Positions 1 through 7,877 are shown, counted from the stretch's first letter. The stretch: 21,538 bases of DNA from an uncultured Xanthobacteraceae bacterium (GCA_955652195.1 CATPBC010000068.1:1-21538), one strand, 5' to 3'. Translations and numbers: made by a program. The notes: generated by a model from the letters alone, not told the origin.

Positions 1-95
1 ATCCTGCCAAGATCACTCTGTGCATACAGGGGACCGGCAGCCACTAGTGCGGCCGCGCTGATCACCGTGCCGATCGTGAGCGAGATACAACGCAT
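1..95 (-). CDS. Secreted protein of unknown function, N-terminal fragment (runs off the left edge)
   Basis: Only the first 31 codons are present. The reading begins MRCISLTIGT, continues with a hydrophobic alanine/valine-rich core and ends with an AQ-type signal peptidase site (PLYAQ, then SDLGR), so the product should be exported to the periplasm. A GGAGG ribosome-binding site lies about seven bases before the ATG at 95, which decides the start over an ATG at 102 in another frame that soon hits a stop. It is divergent from the metallohydrolase/SoxYZ-like pair, and genes beside those two are often periplasmic cytochromes or other quinoprotein-dehydrogenase partners. That last point is inference; too little is visible to name the family. 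Confidence 0.6.
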   Translation of the reverse strand, partial: MRCISLTIGTVISAAALVAAGPLYAQSDLGR

Positions 96-429
96 CGTGC
101 ATCCTCCCTGCGACGTTGTCATCGGGTGGTGCACCGACGTGAACAAGCCCAAAGCAAGCCTGGCCTCGCGGCGCAAACCCGTGCCTCGGGAAAAATCTCC
201 GGCAGCGTGTCACGGCATCAGCCAGCCGCGAGCAACTTTGTGTCGCTCGTCAACGGCGTAAGCCTGCGAAGAAACGCGAGCCCTCCCTGAACAGCTGGCG
301 TCCTTGAAGCCGGAAACTGCGCAATAGTATGCCCGCCTTAAATGCCCTGCAATAGCCATTCGCGACAGGACAGCATCCTGAAGGGATGTAAAATTAATCG
401 CGAGCGCGGTTGGAAAAGGTTGAAGAGCG
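96..429. other. Intergenic region between two divergent genes
   Basis: This 334-base stretch separates the left-edge secreted gene from the metallohydrolase gene. It must hold the promoters for both directions, but I see no convincing -35/-10 pair and no long inverted repeat. The short open frames here lack ribosome-binding sites and protein-like composition, so I call no gene. Confidence 0.5.
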
Positions 430-1404
430 ATGATGCAACAGATGCGAGCTTGTCATGCGTCCGCGCCCTTAAGGTCGGCTGCAGTCGTGATTTTGTGCGT
501 TGGGCTCCTGCTTGGCAGGACAGCAACGCTGACCTATTCGCAGGAGGTCCTTAAGTCGCTTTCTCTCGACAAAGTGGAATCCGGTATTTACGTGCATGCG
601 GGCGAGATTGCATTGATGAGCGCGGCGAACGAAGGCGCGATTGCCAATCTCGGCCTTATCATAGGCGACAAGGGCGTCGCGGTAATCGATACCGGAGGCA
701 GTGTGCGCGAGGGACGTCGGCTTCTCCAGGCTATACGTCAAGTCACCAATAGGCCTGTCTTGTACGTCATCAACACGCACGGTCATCCCGATCATGTGTT
801 CGGGAATGCGGCCTTCCTACTGCCAGCAGTGTTTGTTGGTAACCGAAATCTGCCGCGGGACATGATGGAACGCGGCCCATACTACCTGAACTCATTTCGA
901 CCCGCGATGGGTACGCTCCTAGACGAGGTCAAGATCGTCCCGCCGAACGTGACGGTGGACTCCCAATTGCAGCTGGATCTGGGTCACCGCCTGCTCACCC
1001 TGAGAGCGTGGCGCGTGTCGCACAGCGACAGCGATCTCACGGTTTTCGATGAAAGGACCGGCATCCTGTTCGCCGGCGACCTGGTATTTTTGCGGCACAT
1101 TCCAGTCCTTGATGGCAGCATTCGTGGTTGGCTCACAACGATCGACGAGCTTGCGAAGATTCCTGCCAAAAGCGTGGTTCCGGGCCATGGCCCCCCATTC
1201 GCCCCATGGCCCGCCGCGCTAGACCCGGAGAGGAACTACCTTGAGCGGCTCCAAAGCGATTGTCGCGATTTGATCAAGCGCGGCGTGCCGATTGCAGCCG
1301 CGTCTCGGCTCGCGGCCGCTTCGGAAAAGTCACACTGGGAGCTGTTTGGCGAGTATAATACCCGAAACGCCACAGCCGCATTTTCCGAACTGGAGTGGGA
1401 ATAA
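430..1404 (+). CDS. SoxH-like metallo-beta-lactamase-fold hydrolase of the quinoprotein relay type
   Basis: This is a 324-residue exported metallo-beta-lactamase-fold protein. A hydrophobic stretch at residues 16-29 is the signal peptide. The zinc motif HGHPDH is at 117-122, with further expected metal ligands at His198 (VSHSDSD), Asp217 (FAGD) and His253 (PGHG), so the di-metal site looks intact. The closest families I know are the SoxH-related 'quinoprotein relay system zinc metallohydrolases' found next to PQQ alcohol dehydrogenase genes; I cannot tell subtype 1 from 2. The substrate is not known. Its TAA stop overlaps the ATG of the SoxYZ-like gene, which implies translational coupling and a joint role. 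Tandem ATGs at 430 and 433 follow a weak GAAGAG site, so the exact start is uncertain by a codon. Confidence 0.85.
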   Translation: MMQQMRACHASAPLRSAAVVILCVGLLLGRTATLTYSQEVLKSLSLDKVESGIYVHAGEIALMSAANEGAIANLGLIIGDKGVAVIDTGGSVREGRRLLQAIRQVTNRPVLYVINTHGHPDHVFGNAAFLLPAVFVGNRNLPRDMMERGPYYLNSFRPAMGTLLDEVKIVPPNVTVDSQLQLDLGHRLLTLRAWRVSHSDSDLTVFDERTGILFAGDLVFLRHIPVLDGSIRGWLTTIDELAKIPAKSVVPGHGPPFAPWPAALDPERNYLERLQSDCRDLIKRGVPIAAASRLAAASEKSHWELFGEYNTRNATAAFSELEWE

Positions 1405-2261
1405 TGACTCGGCATGTCGGCAAAGAAAGTCGGATAAGATTGATGATCGCCATGTGCGCACGAGCTGCAACTGTAGCCGCATTTGCGGTCACGATGTCCT
1501 CGATCGCGGCTTCCTCGCTAGCGGCCGAGGCCAACGATTCGTGGCGTGAAATCGCAAATGATGCGTTCAATGGTCGCCCGCTTGCCGATGGTTCCCCGCT
1601 AATCACGCTCGAGATGCCGGAGCGCGCGGAGGATGCAGCGATTGTCCCAGTCACGATGCGGACAAACCTGCCGCCTGGCGATACGCGCACACTTAGGTCG
1701 CTAACATTGGTCATTGACGAAAATCCTTCACCAGTAGCGGCGACCTTCAATGTTGGTCCCGGCGTGACGATGATCTCGACACGGGTGCGCGTGAATTCCT
1801 ACACCAAGGTCCACCTCGTGGCGGAACTCAGCGACGACAAGCTGTACGTCGTCGACACTTACGTGAAGGCGTCTGGCGGCTGTTCAGCTCCCATGGCCAA
1901 CAACGCGGAAGAAGCCGCGACTAAGCTCGGTCAAATACGATTTCGCCAATTTGCCAAAACAACTGCGGCCCCGGCTAGTGTGCCCCGCGAGGCGCAAATC
2001 ATGATACGTCATCCGAACAATTCTGGTCTGCAACGCGATCAGGTGTCGCTGCTTTACATCCCGCTCTACATCGTTCGTCAATTGCGACTCTGGCAAGGCG
2101 ATCAGCTTATTCTAGAGATGGATGGCGGCATATCCATATCGGAGAATCCGAACATTCGGTTTTCTTACCTACCGAATGGCGCAAGCACGTTCCGCGCGGA
2201 AGCCGTCGATACCGAAGGTCACGTTTTTAGGGGTGAGTGGCCGGTCGAGCCGACGATGTAG
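1404..2261 (+). CDS. Quinoprotein dehydrogenase-associated SoxYZ-like carrier protein
   Basis: A 285-residue periplasmic protein with a signal peptide ending near residue 41 (SSLAAEA). Residues about 45-165 resemble SoxY and include the conserved cysteine context KASGGCSAP, with Cys160 as the likely carrier residue. Residues about 190-285 are an immunoglobulin-like SoxZ domain (RHPNNSG, YLPNGASTFRAEA). In sulfur oxidisers SoxYZ carries sulfur intermediates on the SoxY cysteine. The fused form belongs to a family that co-occurs with PQQ alcohol dehydrogenases, where its cargo is unknown. The true SoxY cysteine sits in a GGCGG tail at the C-terminus, whereas here the GGC is internal, followed by SAP and the SoxZ part. 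The ATG at 1404 overlaps the stop of the metallohydrolase and has GGAG eight bases upstream, so it is preferred over the GTG at 1395. Confidence 0.85.
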   Translation: MTRHVGKESRIRLMIAMCARAATVAAFAVTMSSIAASSLAAEANDSWREIANDAFNGRPLADGSPLITLEMPERAEDAAIVPVTMRTNLPPGDTRTLRSLTLVIDENPSPVAATFNVGPGVTMISTRVRVNSYTKVHLVAELSDDKLYVVDTYVKASGGCSAPMANNAEEAATKLGQIRFRQFAKTTAAPASVPREAQIMIRHPNNSGLQRDQVSLLYIPLYIVRQLRLWQGDQLILEMDGGISISENPNIRFSYLPNGASTFRAEAVDTEGHVFRGEWPVEPTM

Positions 2262-2268
2262 TCGCTCA

Positions 2269-2625
2269 TCAGAAGCAGCGTACCTCTGCTTCCGCCAGAG
2301 CGCGGCGAAGATCCTCAAGCGCGGTCCGAGAAATCTCGGTCGTGCGGAACTCAGCGCCGAGATTCCCCGGCACTTGGGAGATGCTCAGCACCGTCTGCGC
2401 GGTCACGTAGCGATCGTATGGTAAAAGCGAAGCAATGACATCGATCGAGCAGGAGCACTTCTGGACCGAAACCTGCGTCTCCCCGTTGGCCTTCATGCAG
2501 CCAAAGACGTAGTCCACGCGCGCAGAAGTTGGATAATCATTGAGATCCGCAGCTCTCGCATTTAGGTGCGGGGCACAGGCGGTGAAAAGCGCGACTCCAA
2601 CCCGGATTGATTTGACGCGAAACAT
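2269..2625 (-). CDS. Small secreted cysteine-containing protein, conserved in methylotrophs (function unknown)
   Basis: A 118-residue protein with a signal peptide (MFRVKSIRVG onward, cleavage near ARA at 23-25). The mature part has Cys43 (FGCMKANG), Cys57 and Cys59 (KCSCS) and a near-terminal Cys117, followed by a region rich in charged helix formers. The ATG at 2625 has AAAGG about nine bases upstream. The gene converges on the SoxYZ-like gene with a seven-base gap, so it is not in that operon. The pattern of an YVFGCM segment followed by a CSCSIDVIA segment is one I associate with small periplasmic proteins near methanol-oxidation genes, but no function is known to me. The cysteines could make disulfides or interact with the SoxYZ-like cysteine; that is speculation. 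Confidence 0.7.
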   Translation of the reverse strand: MFRVKSIRVGVALFTACAPHLNARAADLNDYPTSARVDYVFGCMKANGETQVSVQKCSCSIDVIASLLPYDRYVTAQTVLSISQVPGNLGAEFRTTEISRTALEDLRRALAEAEVRCF

Positions 2626-2733
2626 AAGCGATTTACCTTTCGTTATTTTTGCTGTTCGTGGTCGTCAGCCGATTATGCCATCAAAATATTGCTAGCAGAT
2701 AATGGAATCGCCATTTCACGGACCAGTATTTCT

Positions 2734-3417
2734 ATGAGCCTGATAATCTTCGATTGTGATGGCGTGCTGGTCGATTCGGAACCCGTCGCCCATGGGCTAT
2801 TGGCTCAAATGATGACCGATCTCGGTCATCCTATGACCACGGCCGAGTCGGTCCAGAAGTTCACTGGACGCAACTTGGCGGACACTTTGCCGCTGATAGA
2901 AGGCGTTTTGGGGCGAAGTATTCCCGATCAAATAGGCGAACACTACAGCCGTTTGTTGCTTGAACGTTTACGTCGTGATTTGAAGCCAGTCGCTGGCGTG
3001 AAGGAGGCGATCGCCATGCTGCGTCATCCCCGGTGCGTCGCCTCCTCCTCGTCGCTCGAGCGAATTCACCTATCGCTGGAGGTAACCGGGCTGGCGTCGT
3101 TGTTCGGCTCGAATATCTTCAGTGCGACCCAGGTACCTCACGGCAAGCCTGCACCGGATCTCTATTTATTAGCGGCAAAAACGATGGCGGTGGCGCCCGA
3201 CGATTGCGTGGTGATCGAAGACTCAGCCCTCGGCGCCGCTGCCGGATGCGCGGCTGGGATGAAGGTTATTGGCTTCACTGGTGGGGCACACGTAACCGGC
3301 GATGCCGCGCGGCATCTCGCAGCGGCAGGCGCATCTCCCGTCATCTTCTCAATGGCCGAACTGCCGCCGGCAGTGGAGCGACTGATCTCACGTCTCGAAA
3401 CTCCGCGGCAACCCTGA
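2734..3417 (+). CDS. HAD-superfamily phosphatase (phosphoglycolate phosphatase / beta-phosphoglucomutase-like)
   Basis: A 227-residue cytoplasmic HAD hydrolase. Motif I is at the very start (FDCDGVLVDSE, nucleophile Asp7 and acid Asp9), motif II serine is in CVASSSS, motif III lysine is in HGKPAPD, and motif IV is VIEDSALGAAAG. An alpha-helical cap lies between motifs I and II, as in phosphoglycolate phosphatase and beta-phosphoglucomutase relatives. The substrate cannot be assigned. The ATG at 2734 places motif I at the usual distance from the N-terminus. Its ribosome-binding site is weak, and a TTG at 2689 in the same frame would add an unlikely 15-residue tail. It converges on folP and has no evident functional link to the C1 genes. 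Confidence 0.85.
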   Translation: MSLIIFDCDGVLVDSEPVAHGLLAQMMTDLGHPMTTAESVQKFTGRNLADTLPLIEGVLGRSIPDQIGEHYSRLLLERLRRDLKPVAGVKEAIAMLRHPRCVASSSSLERIHLSLEVTGLASLFGSNIFSATQVPHGKPAPDLYLLAAKTMAVAPDDCVVIEDSALGAAAGCAAGMKVIGFTGGAHVTGDAARHLAAAGASPVIFSMAELPPAVERLISRLETPRQP

Positions 3418-3426
3418 TGATCAGCT

Positions 3427-3462
3427 CGCTCGGTGCGCCAATCACCCAATCGGCGCAGAGCG
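3427..3462. terminator. Hairpin between convergent HAD and folP genes, possible bidirectional terminator
   Basis: CGCTC (3427-3431) pairs with GAGCG (3458-3462) and TGCGCC (3434-3439) pairs with GGCGCA (3452-3457), separated on the left arm by a GG bulge, with a 12-base loop. It lies at the convergent junction and overlaps the last codons of folP. Neither side has a clear T-run, so classical intrinsic termination is not certain. Confidence 0.45.
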
Positions 3463-4278
3463 GATGGTATGAAAAACCTTCAATGCAGCCACTTGTTCGG
3501 CCACATCGTGAACGCGGAACAACGCCGCGCCAGCGGCATATGCGGCGAGGGTAGTCGCGATCGTTCCAATAAGTTGCGCCTCGATCTTGGCTTCACTTAG
3601 CGAGCCCAGAAAAGCTTTCCGCGATGTGCCGATTAAGATCGGGCAGCCGAATTCGCTCAGCTCTGTTAGACGCCTGAGTATTTCGAGGTTTTGTCGCGCG
3701 GTTTTGCCAAATGCAATGCCTGGGTCAACAATGATGCGTGATCGCGGAATTCCTGCAGCCTCCGCAAGCGCCAGTGAGCGCGAAAAAAACTTCTTAATAT
3801 CGGTCATGATATCGATCGCGGCGTCCTTTTCAGTCCGATTATGCATGATGGCGACAGCCGCCTCGGTGGCAGCAACGGTTTCCGCCATTGCAGGATCGCT
3901 CTGCAAACCCCAAACGTCGTTAATCAGGATGGACCCGAGTTCGACAGCACGCGCGGCAATCTTTGATTTGTAGGTATCGATCGAGAGCGGCACTTCGAGC
4001 TTATTGGCGAGTTCAGCAAAGATATGTTCGATGCGTTCGAGTTCTTCATTTTCGCTGATCGGTGAGGCGCCGGGACGCGTCGACTCTCCGCCGACGTCGA
4101 TTATGTCGCAGCCCTGCGCCGCCATCTTCTTGGCATGCGACAGAGCAGCTTCCGCGGTGACATATCGTCCGCCGTCCGAAAACGAATCCGGGGTCAGATT
4201 GAGAATTCCCATGACGATCGGACGCGTTCCGATCCTAGCGAGAAAGGCATCACGCCGGGCGCGCTGTTCCGCGCGCAT
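3442..4278 (-). CDS. folP: Dihydropteroate synthase
   Basis: A 278-residue TIM-barrel enzyme that joins 4-aminobenzoate to dihydropterin pyrophosphate in folate synthesis. The family signatures are all present: MGILNLTPDSFSDGG at 23-37, DVGGESTRPGA, the SIDTYK strand, IMHNR, DPGIAFGKT and GTSRKAFLG near the C-terminus. The substrate-site motifs therefore look intact and it should be a working FolP. The start at 4278 is set by an excellent AAGGAGGAG site; a longer frame to 4431 would add a basic tail unlike the family. The gene is the last of the minus-strand run that begins with fhc genes, and its first 29 bases overlap the upstream small gene. Both folate and methanopterin pathways use pterin intermediates, so linkage to the H4MPT island is suggestive but does not show an H4MPT role. 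Confidence 0.93.
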   Translation of the reverse strand: MRAEQRARRDAFLARIGTRPIVMGILNLTPDSFSDGGRYVTAEAALSHAKKMAAQGCDIIDVGGESTRPGASPISENEELERIEHIFAELANKLEVPLSIDTYKSKIAARAVELGSILINDVWGLQSDPAMAETVAATEAAVAIMHNRTEKDAAIDIMTDIKKFFSRSLALAEAAGIPRSRIIVDPGIAFGKTARQNLEILRRLTELSEFGCPILIGTSRKAFLGSLSEAKIEAQLIGTIATTLAAYAAGAALFRVHDVAEQVAALKVFHTIRSAPIG

Positions 4279-4486
4279 TCGTCTTCTCCTCCTTGTGAGG
4301 GGCCTCGCAATGGTAGTTTTTGATAGTCCAGTTCGGATGTTCGCCGATCCACTGCGCAAGGTAAGGCTGTGCGCCTTGCGCACACTCGCGCAGCGAACCA
4401 TGCCAAACATATTCGATACGTTGTTCCTCACATTGATCGGGATGCACCAGCGCGCAGACCGTGAATACGATGACTACGAGGTCCAT
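4250..4486 (-). CDS. Small exported or membrane-anchored hypothetical protein
   Basis: A 78-residue protein with a short hydrophobic N-terminus (residues 3-14), four cysteines (11, 19, 35, 60) and a WIGEHPNWTIKNYHC segment. This HPxW...C pattern occurs in small conserved alphaproteobacterial proteins of unknown function. The ATG at 4486 has GGCGGAG about seven bases upstream, and is preferred to the in-frame start at 4531. Its 3' end overlaps the folP start by 29 bases and contains the folP ribosome-binding site, so folP translation is probably coupled to it. It lies 66 bases after fhcC on the same strand. I do not know its function. Confidence 0.65.
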   Translation of the reverse strand: MDLVVIVFTVCALVHPDQCEEQRIEYVWHGSLRECAQGAQPYLAQWIGEHPNWTIKNYHCEAPHKEEKTNARGTARPA

Positions 4487-4552
4487 TGGGTCGCTCCGCC
4501 AAGTATCTAACGGGTCCCAGGCAATCACCATGCAAGCCCAATTTGCAAAGGG

Positions 4553-5368
4553 CTAATTCCGATTTCCAACAAGAATCTCACCTTTGCCGAGGACCGCCAT
4601 ATCCCCAGCGAAACGCGTAAACGGTCGCTGCAAAAGCACGGCGGCGGCCTTGCTATAAGGTCTGACCATTGCCGATAGCCATCGCATCGCGATAAGCTCG
4701 TGCTCGCCGCAGTCCATGAACGTTGGCGAAAGCGCACTGTAACACTCGCCGAGCACGATCGTCCCGCGCTTAAGGAGAAAACCCGCGAGCGGCCCGGCGC
4801 TGCGACGCACGATCAACGTCCCGGCAATCATCCGGCTTCCAGCATAGCGACCGGCTTGGCCTTCAATTATGATCGTGCCGCGGCGCATGCGGTCGCCCGC
4901 ACGCTCCCCGACGGAGCCGCGGACAATGACTATGCCGCCACGCATTCCAGTGATTTCTCCCGCCAGCGGGCCGCCCAACCGATCGCCTGCTGCTCCGCGT
5001 ATTTCTAACACACCTGATTTCATGCCGGAGGCGGCCCATGGTCCCGTATTGCCGAGCACTGTCAGCCGGCCGCCGGACATCAGGCGTCCAGCCTGGATTC
5101 CGACATTGCCCTCGACTAAGAGCTCGCCGCTGTTCATCTCTTGACCGACATAATCGAACCGATCACAGTCACCTTGAATGTGGATTTGTTTAATATCGCC
5201 CGCGCGCACTCGAAACACATCACCGAGCGTGATGGGGTGATGGCTGGTTTGCAGTTCCATTCGTTCGATTTGGCGGACCGTTTTACCGGCGAGGGTGTGC
5301 GGCACGAGCAGCGATAGGTCGAGACGGTGATCAAGTCGCCCGCGAAGCGTCAATATCAGCGGCCTCAT
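4553..5368 (-). CDS. fhcC: Formyltransferase/hydrolase complex subunit FhcC (formylmethanofuran dehydrogenase subunit C-like)
   Basis: A 271-residue protein of the FwdC/FhcC family, made mainly of a right-handed beta-helix shared with the C-terminal domain of glutamate synthase. The helix is seen as repeated glycine turns at roughly residues 60-210 (GELLVEGNVGIQAG, GNTGPWAASGM, GAAGDRLGG, GSVGERAGDRM, GQAGRYAGSRM). In bacteria FhcC is a structural part of the FhcABCD complex, which converts formyl-H4MPT to formate through a methanofuran-type carrier. The ATG at 5368 overlaps the stop of fhcD in an ATGA arrangement. It is the last of the tightly packed fhc genes. Confidence 0.95.
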   Translation of the reverse strand: MRPLILTLRGRLDHRLDLSLLVPHTLAGKTVRQIERMELQTSHHPITLGDVFRVRAGDIKQIHIQGDCDRFDYVGQEMNSGELLVEGNVGIQAGRLMSGGRLTVLGNTGPWAASGMKSGVLEIRGAAGDRLGGPLAGEITGMRGGIVIVRGSVGERAGDRMRRGTIIIEGQAGRYAGSRMIAGTLIVRRSAGPLAGFLLKRGTIVLGECYSALSPTFMDCGEHELIAMRWLSAMVRPYSKAAAVLLQRPFTRFAGDMAVLGKGEILVGNRN

Positions 5369-6270
5369 GGTAGCAATTCCCGCAAATAATAATGATGCGG
5401 GCCTAACTTGCCGCCGTAATTTCCGGCACTGATCCGGGTTGCTCCACGCCTGGGGCCAAGCTTGATGATCGCCGAAATGCCGGCGCGCATGGCGGACGCG
5501 ACCGTCTCCGCGGTAAGGCCGTCCACGACTATTTCCAGGACGCTTTTGGTCTCGGAATCGAGCGCAGTGCGAACCGCGCCGCGCAGAGTCGGACAGTAGG
5601 CTTCGTTGGTGGAGGCAGGGACGCCTTTGTACTTTGAACCGACCTTAGAACCAGAGCGTACCACACCACCGGGAAAGGGCGCGATCACATCCGGCACTTT
5701 GCGGATCGCCGCCACGGCGGCTTCCGCCGCCGCACGTGTAGTTTGTGGCGTGCGCCCGAGAATGAGAAGATTGCCACCACCTACGGCCTGTTTAGTCAAC
5801 CCAGTCGTCGCCTCGCAAACGAATTCGCCATCCATGACGGGAATTCGCCAAAAATGTTTTTCGCCGAATCGTTTTGAGATCTGCCAACCATCGCCAAAAT
5901 AGCGAAGAGCATTCCCGAGCCGCAAGGTCTCTTCGCCATTGATTCCAGCGTAGCACGCCGAACTCGGGCTAGTGAGCAGGCATTGAGCCACGCGGGTTTG
6001 CAGCTGCTTCTGAAGTTCGGCCGTCGACACCGCAAACAACAGAACCCGAACTCCAGGACGGCCGTCCGGGGTTTGCTTGCCGGTGAGTTCATGATCAATC
6101 CCAGCCTCGCAGCCGCAGCCGATTACGGAGGTGGCAAAGCCGGTCATGCTCAGCGCGGCTTGCCGGGCCCAATGCAGGCTATCTGCTGTAATGATCACAG
6201 CGGTTGCGCGCATGCCAAAGGCTTCTGCGAACGTATCGTCAATGCGCACGCCGCGGACGGTTAGCGGCAT
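5365..6270 (-). CDS. fhcD: Formylmethanofuran:H4MPT formyltransferase subunit FhcD (Ftr)
   Basis: A 301-residue Ftr-family protein, full length for the family. It moves the formyl group between formyl-H4MPT and the methanofuran-type cofactor. Recognisable family blocks are FAEAFGMRATAVIITAD near residue 14, GCGCEAGIDHE, GFATSVIG, the KRFGEKHFWRIPVMDGEF strand and the C-terminal SAGNYGGKLGPHHY. The ATG at 6270 lies ten bases inside the 3' end of fhcA, and the gene's own stop overlaps fhcC by four bases, so its expression is probably translationally coupled to both. In bacteria Ftr is one subunit of the Fhc complex and not a free enzyme. Confidence 0.96.
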   Translation of the reverse strand: MPLTVRGVRIDDTFAEAFGMRATAVIITADSLHWARQAALSMTGFATSVIGCGCEAGIDHELTGKQTPDGRPGVRVLLFAVSTAELQKQLQTRVAQCLLTSPSSACYAGINGEETLRLGNALRYFGDGWQISKRFGEKHFWRIPVMDGEFVCEATTGLTKQAVGGGNLLILGRTPQTTRAAAEAAVAAIRKVPDVIAPFPGGVVRSGSKVGSKYKGVPASTNEAYCPTLRGAVRTALDSETKSVLEIVVDGLTAETVASAMRAGISAIIKLGPRRGATRISAGNYGGKLGPHHYYLRELLP

Positions 6271-7877
6271 GGCACGAAAACGAACGGTTCTGGCCGGCTC
6301 AAGGCATAGACCGGCACTTTAACGAATTCATCCGAAAGTCCGTAGCGCTCCGCATAATAATCTTTCATCCGTCGATCGATCGCGCGATCACGTGCGGGAG
6401 CGACGGCGAGCGCGCGGCCCCAGCGATAACGCGTGACGTGGCCGTCGCGCACGACAAGATCGCCATCCTTAAACACCAATGCGGCTGCGCGAAACATCCG
6501 CACTCGATCGGTAAGATCATCGTATACTGCAATGTCAGCAACAGCCCCAGGGCCGAGATGACCGCGGTCGGTCAAGCCAAGCAGTTTGGCGGGTGCAGCC
6601 CGAGTCATGACCGCGATTTCGTGCAGCGAATACTCGCGCGTGATCGATGGTAACGTGGTCACGGCCATGGCCTCGGCCGGTAGTTCGGACATCCAATTCG
6701 CGCGCAGATCGCGGCTCATCAACAATGCAAATATCTCCGGGTAGCTGGTGAACGGCGCGCCATTGGGATGGTCAGTGGTGAAAAAAACCCGCCACGGGTC
6801 GTTGATAAGCAAAAATAATTCTAGGCCAACTGCCCATTGCACTGCATTGTAGAAATCACTGCGCCGGTAATTGTAGGGGACGATGCCGACTCCATTGGTA
6901 TCGCCATCCAGGATCAGCCACTTTTTAGGCCGCGCTTGAGTGCGCGCATTGAACTGACGCAAAACATCGAGTGAGATTGTTACTGTTGGGCCGAACATAA
7001 CCTGGCCAACATCAACGGTTACGTTAGCCGTTCTGTTCACGGCTTCGGCAAGCTGGGCTGCGGCGGAGGAGAATTTGCGGTCGCCCTCTTTGCCATATCC
7101 GTAGAACTGCAAGTGGGCGAGATGTAGCGGTAGTTCCTCCGCGGCGGCAATTGTCGTCAACGCAGTCTCGAAGTTTCCGGCAAGCCCAAGATTATTGCAG
7201 TGAACGTGCAATGGATGTGGCACGCCGAGGCTGCTAACCGCGCGCTGCAGTGCTTTCACAATCCGTCGTGACGACAGGCCAAAAGCGGGCACAACATCGT
7301 CGAACGAAAACGCGCGTACGTTGTCCTTGAAAGCCGCGACACCCCCCGCATTTACAACCTTAATTCCGAGTGAACGGGACATTTCGAGAATCCAAGCGAC
7401 ATAATCCTCAAACGCTGCTTCGCTCTCATTGTCGTGCAAAAGTCTGAGCAGGTAATCATCGTTACCGAGTACTGCGAGCGTTGCCTTGTCGATGATTGGC
7501 GTATCTGCGAGCTCAAGATGGGCATGCAGCGCGTAGTGGGGCGCGACTGCCGGTTCGACCACCGTCGTAAACCCCATGGTTGCGTAGAGATGCCCGGTCT
7601 CCAGCGCCGACCATCCCTTTCTTTCGCTCGGTCGTGGTGCCGCGGCGCTTTGATACTCAGGTAATAACAGCCGCGCGGTGTCCACATTCCAACCAGCGAT
7701 ATGGGAATGGACGTCGATGGCGCCGGCCATGACGATCTTGCCTGCCGCGTCAAAGGTTACATCAGCCTCCTCATTCGGCGAGTCGATGATGCGGTCATCG
7801 CGAATCCAGACGTCACCCCGCCCGTCCCTCTGATTGGCAGGATCAATGACGTGCCCACCGGAAATGCGCGTCAGCAC
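6261..7877 (-). CDS. fhcA: Formyltransferase/hydrolase complex subunit FhcA (amidohydrolase, releases formate)
   Basis: A 538-residue amidohydrolase-fold subunit that hydrolyses formyl-methanofuran to formate. Expected di-zinc ligands are visible: HSH at 57-59, Lys173 in GIKVVNAGG (the position of the carboxylated lysine), His226 in LHVHCNN, His255 in LHLAHLQF and Asp369 in FFTTDHPNG. The site thus looks active. The start is GTG at 7877 with GGAGG six to seven bases upstream, and this GTG lies inside the last codons of fhcB. The gene overlaps fhcD by ten bases. Length and gene order match the methylotroph Fhc complex. Confidence 0.96.
   Translation of the reverse strand: MLTRISGGHVIDPANQRDGRGDVWIRDDRIIDSPNEEADVTFDAAGKIVMAGAIDVHSHIAGWNVDTARLLLPEYQSAAAPRPSERKGWSALETGHLYATMGFTTVVEPAVAPHYALHAHLELADTPIIDKATLAVLGNDDYLLRLLHDNESEAAFEDYVAWILEMSRSLGIKVVNAGGVAAFKDNVRAFSFDDVVPAFGLSSRRIVKALQRAVSSLGVPHPLHVHCNNLGLAGNFETALTTIAAAEELPLHLAHLQFYGYGKEGDRKFSSAAAQLAEAVNRTANVTVDVGQVMFGPTVTISLDVLRQFNARTQARPKKWLILDGDTNGVGIVPYNYRRSDFYNAVQWAVGLELFLLINDPWRVFFTTDHPNGAPFTSYPEIFALLMSRDLRANWMSELPAEAMAVTTLPSITREYSLHEIAVMTRAAPAKLLGLTDRGHLGPGAVADIAVYDDLTDRVRMFRAAALVFKDGDLVVRDGHVTRYRWGRALAVAPARDRAIDRRMKDYYAERYGLSDEFVKVPVYALSRPEPFVFVPCR

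Noticed and set aside
13..213. Minus-strand open frame of 66 codons at the left edge
   Set aside because: It has no signal or domain and overlaps, in another frame, a start with good ribosome-binding site and clear signal peptide at 95.
1274..1750. Minus-strand open frame of 158 codons opposite the metallohydrolase/SoxYZ-like junction
   Set aside because: It is antisense to two well-supported genes and has no ribosome-binding site or family features.
1404..2261. True thiosulfate-oxidising Sox system
   Set aside because: No soxA, soxX, soxB or soxCD is present, SoxY and SoxZ are fused, and the C-terminal GGCGG arm is absent.
4004..4510. Plus-strand open frame of 168 codons opposite folP
   Set aside because: It lies antisense to the highly conserved folP and a small gene; composition is that of a shadow frame with no recognisable domain.
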